64,000 nt of DNA, from positions 992,001 to 1,056,000 of the forward strand of contig NZ_CP116009.1 of assembly GCF_027941915.1 (NCBI RefSeq), written 5' to 3'. Position 1 is the first letter of the stretch. Each line of letters opens with the position of its first letter. The notes under the pieces were generated by a model. That model made no database searches, was not told the DNA's origin, and saw only the letters and a list, made by a program, of their open reading frames with translations. The position numbers and the translations under genes were made by a program. Shown piece after piece: positions 1 through 6,898 of this stretch. Source of the DNA: Ramlibacter tataouinensis. Lineage in GTDB: Bacteria; Pseudomonadota; Gammaproteobacteria; Burkholderiales; Burkholderiaceae_C.

Positions 1-81
1 GCCCCGGCATTCCAGCACCGGGGGCTCGGCGGTGGATGCGGCGGACGGCGCCGCGAAGGAGGGCGCGGTCATCGCGTCCAT
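1..81 (-). CDS. 5' end of a gene leaving the window, possibly an ABC transporter ATPase
   Basis: On the minus strand an ATG at 81 (with a second in-frame ATG at 72) opens a frame that stays open to base 1, giving 27 residues that are Ala/Ser/Pro-rich and end in PPVLECRG. A flexible leader followed by a V-L-E-x-R-G strand is how many branched-chain amino acid transporter ATPases (LivG/LivF type) begin, but the Walker motifs lie outside the window, so the family is only a guess. The start overlaps the stop of the 64-codon ORF at 69-263, suggesting co-transcription. Confidence 0.4.
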   Translation of the reverse strand, partial: MDAMTAPSFAAPSAASTAEPPVLECRG

Positions 82-263
82 GGGCCAAGCCGCTCCCGGC
101 CGATCGGCATGCGGCGCAATTCACGAACGCGGTGGAAGAGCTCGCCGGCAGGCCCCTCGTCCCGGTCGGTGCGGCGGGCCCGCGGCGTTATCTCCGGCTG
201 CGCGAACCGGCGCGCCGCTGCGAGCAGCGGGAAGCGGTCCACACGGTCGGAATATGACAACAT
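69..263 (-). pseudogene. 64-codon ORF resembling the N-terminus of an acyl-CoA dehydrogenase
   Basis: ATG at 263, stop at 69. The stretch FAQPEITPRARRTDRDE followed by GELFHRVREL closely resembles the N-terminal helices of acyl-CoA dehydrogenases (usual form: FAE.EI.P.A...D....P.ELF...RELG). The frame ends there; no flavin-binding or catalytic part follows before the next gene begins at 81. I read it as a decayed remnant of a roughly 380-residue dehydrogenase. It could instead be a small real protein, because its stop overlaps the next start by 13 bases. The resemblance is by eye, not from a search. Confidence 0.35.
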
Positions 264-302
264 GCGAAGCAATGCTAGGGGCCTGGCGTGGGCGAGGCAA
301 TT

Positions 303-324
303 GCGGAAACGTAATGGTTTTCGC
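303..324. promoter_or_regulatory. Dyad symmetry, candidate regulator operator 1
   Basis: GCGGAAAC (303-310), six-base spacer, GTTTTCGC (317-324): an 8-bp inverted repeat with one mismatch. It lies in the non-coding stretch 264-434, downstream of the TetR gene and upstream of the minus-strand genes at the left edge. The arm-spacer-arm geometry matches that of the dyad at 345-364, whose start is 42 bp away, close to four helical turns. TetR-family operators often have this form; the assignment is inference. Confidence 0.35.
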
Positions 325-344
325 CTACTCCCATCCCGGCGAAA

Positions 345-364
345 TTAGGCAATGTGCTGCCTAA
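345..364. promoter_or_regulatory. Perfect dyad symmetry, candidate TetR operator 2
   Basis: TTAGGCA (345-351), six-base spacer, TGCCTAA (358-364): a perfect 7-bp inverted repeat. The arms are AT-richer than the surroundings and no U-run follows on either strand, so it does not look like a terminator. It sits 70 bp past the stop of the TetR gene at 435-1028 and upstream of the leftward genes. The likely reading is an operator through which that TetR protein controls the leftward operon. Confidence 0.45.
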
Positions 365-434
365 ACGCCAGGGGTCCGCACCGGTGCGGATGCTTGTCGG
401 CCAGCCGCAAACCTGCTGCAGTGGCCGATGGCGC

Positions 435-1028
435 CTACCGCGCTCCCAGCACCCGCAACGCCAGCCGCTGGTAGATCCGGATCAGCCGCTCCTGCGACAG
501 CCGCCCGCCCTCGCGGTACCAGGCACTGATGCCGGTCAGCAGCGACAGCAGGGCCAGCGTGGTGACGCGCACGTCGTCAACCTCCCACAGCCCGGCCTTG
601 CGGCCGTCGGCGACGATGGCGCGGACCTGGGCCTCGTAGTCCTTGCGCAGGCCGATGACGCGGCCGTACTGCTCGGGCGTGAGGCTGCGCAGTTCCATGT
701 TGCCGATGAAGGTCTCGCGCTGGCGTGCGGTGTGCCACTCGATGTGGAAGCGCACGAAGGCCAGCAGCCGCTCCTTCGCGTCCTGCAGGCCGTCCATGCG
801 CTGGGCGAAGTCCTGCAGCAGTTCCAGCATGATCTCCTCGAGCAGCTCGGCCAGGAACTCCTGCTTGTGCGGCACGTGGTTGTAGAGCGAGCCCAGGCGC
901 AGGTTGACGTCGGCCGCCAGGTCGCGCAGGTTCATGGCCTCGAAGCCATGGCGCCAGATGCGCTCGATGGCGGCCTTGCGCACGGCGCGCCGGGTGTCGG
1001 CGCCGTTCACGCCTGCGGGTCGTCCCAT
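435..1028 (-). CDS. TetR/AcrR-family transcriptional regulator
   Basis: Protein of 197 residues counted from the ATG at 1028; a TTG two codons upstream is also possible. Residues 10-60 form the TetR DNA-binding domain, with the helix-turn-helix stretch LRDLAADVNLRLGSLYNH and the typical HKQEFLAELL that follows. The C-terminal part is helical and should bind a ligand, often an acyl-CoA or a lipophile in this family, but nothing visible identifies it. It is transcribed in the same direction as the repair operon behind it (recD ends 72 bp upstream) and as the left-edge genes ahead. The two dyads at 303-364 are candidate targets. Ligand and targets are unproven. Confidence 0.85.
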   Translation of the reverse strand: MGRPAGVNGADTRRAVRKAAIERIWRHGFEAMNLRDLAADVNLRLGSLYNHVPHKQEFLAELLEEIMLELLQDFAQRMDGLQDAKERLLAFVRFHIEWHTARQRETFIGNMELRSLTPEQYGRVIGLRKDYEAQVRAIVADGRKAGLWEVDDVRVTTLALLSLLTGISAWYREGGRLSQERLIRIYQRLALRVLGAR

Positions 1029-1100
1029 CGTCAATCACGAAGCTGCTGGAGGAAGCGCCGATGATAGGGATTCCGTCCTGCGCCCACGCCGCGCGGGGTC

Positions 1101-3050
1101 TCAGCCGGCACCTTCCCGCAGCCGCGCCAGCAACCCGGTGTGCCGCTCCGTGCCCCGGCCGATCGCCGCGCGCAAGGCGGCCTCGCCGGCGACCAGGTCG
1201 ACCCGCGTCTTGGCGCGCGTCACGCCGGTGTAGAGCAGCTCGCGCGTGAGCACCTTCGAGTCCGCGGCCGGCAGCACCAGCAGCACCGCGCCGAACTCCG
1301 AGCCCTGCGACTTGTGCACCGTCATGGCGAATGCGGTCTCGTGCGCCGGCAGGCGCACCGGAGAGACCGCGCGCCAGCCGCCGCCGGCCTGCGGGAAGTA
1401 CACCTGCAGCTCGCCGCGCTCGTCGGGCAGCGCCAGGCCGATGTCGCCGTTGAACAGCTGCAGGGCGTAGTCGTTGGCCAGCACCATCACCGGCCGGCCG
1501 GCGAACCAGGGCGAGGCGCTGCCCTCGCGGCGCAGCGCGTCGGGCAGGCCGGCCAGCGCCTGCCGCGCCTGCTGCGCCAGGGCCTGGTTGAGGGCCTCGA
1601 CCCCGTGCGGTCCCTCGCGCACCGCGCACAGCACGCGAAACGCAGCGAACGCCTGGCTGGCCGCGTCCACATCCTGCGGCGCGGCCAGCAGCGCGTCGAA
1701 GTAGCGCTGCAAGCCGGCGCGGGCCAGGGCGATCGCCTGGGCACCGGTGCCGGGCTCGTGCCAGGCGACGCCCGAGTCGCCGCCGGCTCGCAGCCATTGC
1801 ACCGCCTCGTCGCCGCGATCGGCATTGATGAAGGCGGCGAGTTGGCCGATACCCGAGCCGGCCTGGAAGCGGTAGCTGCGCTGCAGCCAGACCACGCTGT
1901 CGCTCAGGCCGGTGGCGGGCTGCGCCAACTGGGGATGGATCCCGGCGTTCGCCGGGATGACGCGGCCGGGGGGATGCGTCCCGATGCTCGCCGGCATGGC
2001 GCGGTTGGGGGATGGGAGCCCGACGCTCGCCGCCACGGGCGACTGGATCGCGCCGGCCGGCAGGCCGCAGGCCGCTTCCAGCTCGGCGCGGCAGGCCTCG
2101 CCCATCGACGGATCCGCGCACAGCTCGGAGAACACCGCCCCGCTTTCCACTGCAGCGAGCTGGTCTTTGTCGCCCAGCAGGATCACGCGGGCGCCCGGCG
2201 GCACCGCCTCCAGCAGCCGGGTGGCCAGCGCCAGGTCCAGCATCGACGCCTCGTCGACCACCAGCACGTCCAGCACCAGCGGGTTGGCGGCGTCATGGCG
2301 GAAGCTGCCGCGCCCCGGGTGGTAGCCGAGCAGGCGGTGCACGGTGAAGGCTTCGCCGGGCAGCCGGTCGCGCACGGGCGCCGGGAATTCGGCGGCCCGC
2401 TCCCGCAGCGCCTCGCCCATGCGGGCCGCGGCCTTGCCGGTGGGCGCGGCGAGCACGATGCGCGCGTCGGTCTGCTGCTCCAGCAGGCAGGCCAGCAGCC
2501 GGGCCACGGTGGTGGTCTTGCCGGTGCCGGGGCCGCCGCTGATGACGGCCAGGCCCTGGCGCAGCGCCAACGCCGCGGCGACCTGCTGCCAGTCGACCTC
2601 CGCCGGCTCGCCAGGGCCGCGCTGGAACAGCATCGCCAGGCGATCGCGCAACGCAGCGGCGATCGGCTGCGGCGCGCGGCCGGCCAGTTGCAGCAGCCGG
2701 CCGGCCAGCCGCTGCTCGTAGTCGTAGTAGCGGTGCAGGTAGAGCCGGTCGCCGCCATCCAGCACCAGCGGCCGGGTGCCCGGCTGCGGCGGCGCACCGA
2801 CCACGCCGGACGCGAGCAGCAGCGCGCGCAGCGCGGCGGCATCGCCGGGCCCCGCCACCTGGGCCAGCGGCAGGCAGGCGTCGCCGGAACTGGTGGCCAG
2901 GCTCACGGCTTCGGCAGCCCGCGCCGCGGCCGCGGCGGCTTCGTCCGAGGCCCCGGTCTGTCGCGACCAGTGCTGCACGTGGCCGGCGAAGGCCGCCGCC
3001 AGCTGCCGCGCCGCCGCGCTGCCGGGCCGGTCGTCTTCGTCGCGGTTCAT
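1101..3050 (-). CDS. recD: Exodeoxyribonuclease V alpha subunit (RecD helicase)
   Basis: Fast 5'-3' helicase subunit of RecBCD, which processes double-strand ends for recombination. The protein has 649 residues. Walker A GGPGTGKTTT lies near residue 170, the Walker B-type DEASMLDL near 265, LLGDKDQL shortly after, and the C-terminal SF1 motif TVHKSQGSEF near 578. The ATG at 3050 overlaps the recB stop (ATGA), so translation is probably coupled. Residues 338-376 are an insertion of three 13-residue repeats rich in Pro, Ala and Gly, lying between the ATPase core motifs and the W-L-Q-R-S-Y-R-F motif; see the repeat at 1923-2039. Last gene of the sbcDC-recCBD operon. No terminator is obvious in the 72 bp before tetR. 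Confidence 0.95.
   Translation of the reverse strand: MNRDEDDRPGSAAARQLAAAFAGHVQHWSRQTGASDEAAAAAARAAEAVSLATSSGDACLPLAQVAGPGDAAALRALLLASGVVGAPPQPGTRPLVLDGGDRLYLHRYYDYEQRLAGRLLQLAGRAPQPIAAALRDRLAMLFQRGPGEPAEVDWQQVAAALALRQGLAVISGGPGTGKTTTVARLLACLLEQQTDARIVLAAPTGKAAARMGEALRERAAEFPAPVRDRLPGEAFTVHRLLGYHPGRGSFRHDAANPLVLDVLVVDEASMLDLALATRLLEAVPPGARVILLGDKDQLAAVESGAVFSELCADPSMGEACRAELEAACGLPAGAIQSPVAASVGLPSPNRAMPASIGTHPPGRVIPANAGIHPQLAQPATGLSDSVVWLQRSYRFQAGSGIGQLAAFINADRGDEAVQWLRAGGDSGVAWHEPGTGAQAIALARAGLQRYFDALLAAPQDVDAASQAFAAFRVLCAVREGPHGVEALNQALAQQARQALAGLPDALRREGSASPWFAGRPVMVLANDYALQLFNGDIGLALPDERGELQVYFPQAGGGWRAVSPVRLPAHETAFAMTVHKSQGSEFGAVLLVLPAADSKVLTRELLYTGVTRAKTRVDLVAGEAALRAAIGRGTERHTGLLARLREGAG
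1923..2039. repeat. Three 39-bp tandem repeats inside recD, derived from a palindromic element
   Basis: Read on the minus strand, three consecutive 13-codon units occur at 2001-2039, 1962-2000 and 1923-1961. All share an A-x-P-A-x-x-G core; the last reads VIPANAGIHPQLA. The unit nearest 1923 contains the palindrome CCCGGCG-TT-CGCCGGG (1941-1956), and its 20 bases at 1942-1961 recur exactly, inverted, at 16255-16274. The translated V-I-P-A-N-A-G-I-H form is the familiar signature of a dispersed palindromic repeat in many proteobacterial genomes. The insertion keeps frame in recD. Confidence 0.8.
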
Positions 3051-6000
3051 GGTGTGATCCCCCGGGGCTGCCCCAGCATGGCCTCGAGCGCCTGCACCAG
3101 CGCCGGCGGCGGGCGGTCGAAGTGCACGCCCAGCGGCCGGCCATCGGCGCTGCACCAGTCGGGCCGAACACCGCGCACGAACAGGTAGTGCACGCCGCCG
3201 AAATGCGTGTCGTAGCCGTAGCCGGGCAGGCGCCGCTGCAGCCAGCGGTGCACCGCCAGCGTGTACAGCACCAGTTGCAAGTGGTAGCCGTTGTCGTCCA
3301 TGGCCTGCCGCAGCGCCGCCGGTTCGTAGTCGCGCGGGTCCCAGCCGAGGTGGTTGGATTTCCAGTCGAGGATCCACCAGCGCCCGCCGTGCTCGTACAC
3401 CAGGTCGATGGCGCCGTGCAGGTAGCCCTCCAGCTGCTGCCATGGCAGTTCCGGGCCACCGTAGCCATGCCCGCGCAGCAATGCATCCAGTCGCCGGCTG
3501 TCCAGCCCGTGCGAGGCCAGGTTGAAGGCGAACTCGGCCCGCGTGCGGGCCCGTGCCAGCTGCGCCAGCGCGAAGCCCTGGCCGAGCGGCGTGTGCAGCA
3601 CGTCGCCCAGCATGCGCTGCACCATGGCGGCATGCGGCGGCGCCTCGCGGCCGGCGGCACGGGCGGGCGGGTGGCGGCGCAGGGCCGCCTCGACCGCGCG
3701 CGGCCAGCTGGCGGGGTCGTCGAAGTGGGCATGCTCGAAGACGGCGTGCAGGCAGGTGCCCTCGCGCGCGCCGCTGGGAAAGCGCAGGATGTCGTCGTCC
3801 GGCAGGCGCTCGCGGGCCGCGCGGCCGGCCTCGCGCCGCGCCGCCAGCAGGTCGTGGTCCACCGCCGCGCGGTCGTGCTCGGCGCCCCGGACCAGGCCGC
3901 TGTAGCTGCCCAGCCGCCAGGTGGCCGGCAGGGGCGGCGCCGGCAGCGCGGACAGGCGGCCCGGCTCCAGTGTGGGCGGCGGCAGCGGAACGCCGGCTGC
4001 CGGCGGCAAGGGCTCGATCGCCACGTCGTGCGGGTGTTCGGCGGCGAGCCGCTCCCAGGCCCGCACCACGTCGGCCAGCGGCAGGTTCGTCTCGCGCCAC
4101 GCCTGCGGCGCGATACCGGCACCGGCCGCCAGCCAGTTGAGCGGGTTGCCGCTGCACTCCTTGGGCGAGCTGCCGCGACCGGATGCGCGCAGGTAGCCGC
4201 CCACCACCAGGTAGCAGCGGTGCACGGCGCGGGTCAGCGCCACGTAGATCAGGCGCAGGCGCTCGGCATCCTTCTCGGCCTGGATGCGCGCCTTGGCGGC
4301 CGCGTCCGCCTCGCGGTAGTCGATGACGTGGCGGTGGTCGTCGCCGTGGTACTCGCAGCCGGGCAGGTCGCGGTTGCCGCCGCCGGGGCTGCCGTCCCAC
4401 AGGAAGGGACAGAACACCACCGTGAACTCCAGCCCCTTGGACTTGTGGATGGTCAGGATCTTGACCAGGTTGCGGTCCGACTCCAGCCGCACCTGGGTCG
4501 CCTCGGCATCACCGCCCTCGCGCCGCTGGCGCTGCAGCCAGCGCAGCAGCGCCTCGGGCGAGGCGTGCTCGCGCGCGGCCTCGTGCAGGCATTCGGCCAG
4601 GTGGCGCAGGTTGGTCAGGCGCCGCTCGCCGTCGGCCCGCGCCAGCATGCGCGGCTCCACGCCCTCGCCCGCCATCAGCTCGCGCAGCATCGGGCCGATG
4701 CCGCGCCGCAGCCAGGCCGCCTTGTAGCCGGCCAAGCGTGCGGCCCGCTCCGGCAGGCGCAGGCTGTCCTGCGCCAGCGCCTGCAGCTCGGGCGCGTTCA
4801 CGCCCAGCAGGCCGGTGGCCAGCGCGTTGAGCAGCAGGCCCTGGCGGTTGGGCTGCAGCACGGCGCGCAGCACGTCTTCGAGCTCCTGCGCATCGACGCT
4901 GCCGAACACGCTGGCCTGGGCCAGCTCCACGCTGCCCACGTTCAGCCGCGCCAGTTCGGCGCGGATGCGGCTGCCCTCGGCATGGCTGCGCACCAGCACG
5001 GCGATGTCGCCCGCTTCCAGCGGCTGGCCACCGTGCCGCACGGCTTCGCGCGCGGCCAGCAGGCGCGCGATCTCGGACGCACAGGCCTGGGCCACGGCGA
5101 GCTGCGCCGGCGCCTTGAGCACCGGCTCGCCGTCTTGCAGCGGCAGCGACCACAGCTGCAGCGGCGCGCGCGGCTGGCCCGAGCCATCCTCGAACGGCTT
5201 GCGCGGCTTGTCGCCGGCGCTGACCGGGTGGTAGTCGAGGTCCTGCAGCATGAAGGCGCGCGGGTTGCGGCCGAACAGCCCGTTGAGCGCGCGGATCAGG
5301 GCGGCGCTGGAGCGCTGGTTGTGCGCCAGCGTGTATTCGGCCTGCGCCGCGGCGCGCGCCTGCAGGTAGGTGTGCAGGTCGGCGTTGCGGAAGCTGTAGA
5401 TCGCCTGCTTGGGGTCGCCGACCAGGAACAGCGTCGTCTCCGGCTGGCCGCCATAGACCGCGCGGAAGATGCCGAACTGCAGCGGATCGGTGTCCTGGAA
5501 CTCGTCGATCAGGGCGGCCGGGTAGCGCTCGCGCAGCTGCTGCGCCAGTGCGCCGGCCGCCGCCTCCTGGCCTTCGGCCGCGGGCACCAGCCGGCGGTGC
5601 AGGTTGGACAGCATGTCGTCGAACGCCACCGCCCGGCGCTGGCGCTTCAGTTCGCGCAGGCCCTGGCCGCCTTCCTGCAGCAACCGCTGCAGCAGCTCGA
5701 TGCGCGCTTCCTGCAGGCCGGCCTGGAAGCGGTCCCACAGCAGCAGGAAGGACTCGGCTGCGCCGAAGAAGGCGTGCTCCCGGCACGGCGGGTGGTTCTT
5801 CTTCGGCTGGAATTTCGATTCGCTCAGCAGGCGCGCCTTGTCGCCCAGCTGCAGGCAGGCCATCACCCGGCCGGCGGCGAACGCCGCGTCCCAGCCGGCC
5901 GCGGCCGCCGCCACGTTGTCCGGCTGCCAGGTCGTCTTGTGCAGGCTGGCACGGCTTGCTTCCACGCATTCGAGCACCGCGCTGCGCTCGGCCTGCCACA

Positions 6001-6898
6001 GGGCGCGCAGCTCGTCGTAGGCCTGCTGCACGTCCGCCAGCGCGACTGCCGGGCCGCCGGCCGGCTGCGGCCACTCGATGCGCGACAGCGGCTTGGCGGC
6101 ATGGCGCTGGAGCAGGTCGGCAAAGCGCGCGGGCGAGTCCTTGCAGGCGAGCAGCCACGCCGCCAGGCCGGGGGCCAGCCCGGGCTGGGCCACGTGGCGG
6201 CGCCAGAAATCGCGCGCGGCCTGCTCGCGCAGCTCGCTGTCGTCCTCCAGCATTTCCTGGCGCAGCGGCAGGCCGGCGGTGAACGGCGTGTCCTCCAGCG
6301 CGCGCTGGCAGAAGCCGTGGATGGTGTGGATCGCGGCCTCGTCGAAGGTCCGCAAGGCCTGCGCCAGCCGCTGCGCCGCCTCCGGCTCGGCGATCTCCAG
6401 GCTGGCGCGCAGCCGCGGCAGGAAGGCGTCGTGGAAGTCGCCGGCGCGGCCTTCCAGCGCCGCCAGCACGTCGGCGATGCGCTGGCGGATGCGGTCGCGC
6501 AGTTCCGCGGTCGCTGCCTTGGTGAAGGTGACGACCAGGATCTGCTGCACGGTCAGCGGGCGCTGGCGCCGCAGCAGCAGGCGCAGGTACAGGCCGCAGA
6601 TGTTCCAGGTCTTGCCGGTGCCGGCCGAGGCTTCGATCAGGCGCACGCCGTCGAGCGGGCAGGCGAAGACGTCCAAGGGTTCGGGCGTGGCGGTGCGGTG
6701 GTCGGGCGATGGATCCCGGCTTTCGCCGGGATGGCGACCCCCTTGTTCGCGCACATGACTGGCCCCTTGTTTGCCGGGGTCACGGCCCGCTTGTTCGCCG
6801 GGGTCGCGGGCAACTGGTTCGCCGAAGTCGAAGGCCCCCTGTTCGCCCGGGCCGCCGGCCTCCTGTTCGCCGGCACGGCTGGCGATGCGGCGGTTCAT
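3047..6898 (-). CDS. recB: Exodeoxyribonuclease V beta subunit (RecB helicase-nuclease)
   Basis: Helicase and nuclease subunit of RecBCD, 1283 residues. Walker A EASAGTGKT ends near residue 97, DEFQDTDPLQF is near 465, motif TIHKSKGLEF is in the middle, and the C-terminal nuclease carries LDWKSNHL near 1177 (the D-x-K of the RecB nuclease fold). The ATG at 6898 overlaps the recC stop (ATGA), which fixes the start. Walker A lysine is residue 96, whereas it lies near 29 in E. coli RecB, so there are about 67 extra N-terminal residues. Residues 8-63 of this extension are seven octapeptide repeats (see 6710-6877). The extension is hydrophilic and probably disordered. Confidence 0.95.
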   Translation of the reverse strand: MNRRIASRAGEQEAGGPGEQGAFDFGEPVARDPGEQAGRDPGKQGASHVREQGGRHPGESRDPSPDHRTATPEPLDVFACPLDGVRLIEASAGTGKTWNICGLYLRLLLRRQRPLTVQQILVVTFTKAATAELRDRIRQRIADVLAALEGRAGDFHDAFLPRLRASLEIAEPEAAQRLAQALRTFDEAAIHTIHGFCQRALEDTPFTAGLPLRQEMLEDDSELREQAARDFWRRHVAQPGLAPGLAAWLLACKDSPARFADLLQRHAAKPLSRIEWPQPAGGPAVALADVQQAYDELRALWQAERSAVLECVEASRASLHKTTWQPDNVAAAAAGWDAAFAAGRVMACLQLGDKARLLSESKFQPKKNHPPCREHAFFGAAESFLLLWDRFQAGLQEARIELLQRLLQEGGQGLRELKRQRRAVAFDDMLSNLHRRLVPAAEGQEAAAGALAQQLRERYPAALIDEFQDTDPLQFGIFRAVYGGQPETTLFLVGDPKQAIYSFRNADLHTYLQARAAAQAEYTLAHNQRSSAALIRALNGLFGRNPRAFMLQDLDYHPVSAGDKPRKPFEDGSGQPRAPLQLWSLPLQDGEPVLKAPAQLAVAQACASEIARLLAAREAVRHGGQPLEAGDIAVLVRSHAEGSRIRAELARLNVGSVELAQASVFGSVDAQELEDVLRAVLQPNRQGLLLNALATGLLGVNAPELQALAQDSLRLPERAARLAGYKAAWLRRGIGPMLRELMAGEGVEPRMLARADGERRLTNLRHLAECLHEAAREHASPEALLRWLQRQRREGGDAEATQVRLESDRNLVKILTIHKSKGLEFTVVFCPFLWDGSPGGGNRDLPGCEYHGDDHRHVIDYREADAAAKARIQAEKDAERLRLIYVALTRAVHRCYLVVGGYLRASGRGSSPKECSGNPLNWLAAGAGIAPQAWRETNLPLADVVRAWERLAAEHPHDVAIEPLPPAAGVPLPPPTLEPGRLSALPAPPLPATWRLGSYSGLVRGAEHDRAAVDHDLLAARREAGRAARERLPDDDILRFPSGAREGTCLHAVFEHAHFDDPASWPRAVEAALRRHPPARAAGREAPPHAAMVQRMLGDVLHTPLGQGFALAQLARARTRAEFAFNLASHGLDSRRLDALLRGHGYGGPELPWQQLEGYLHGAIDLVYEHGGRWWILDWKSNHLGWDPRDYEPAALRQAMDDNGYHLQLVLYTLAVHRWLQRRLPGYGYDTHFGGVHYLFVRGVRPDWCSADGRPLGVHFDRPPPALVQALEAMLGQPRGITP
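6710..6877. repeat. Seven 24-bp tandem repeats encoding the RecB N-terminal extension
   Basis: On the minus strand the stretch encodes seven octapeptides: RAGEQEAG, GPGEQGAF, DFGEPVAR, DPGEQAGR, DPGKQGAS, HVREQGGR, HPGESRDP. The last unit is encoded by ATGGATCCCGGC followed by TTTCGCCGGGAT (about 6709-6732), which holds the palindrome CCCGGC-TTTC-GCCGGG. Over 20 bases it differs at two positions from the recD copy at 1942-1961. The plausible history is one element landing near the 5' end of recB and then duplicating in 24-bp steps with divergence. Because 24 is a multiple of three, copy-number changes would not break the frame. Confidence 0.8.
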
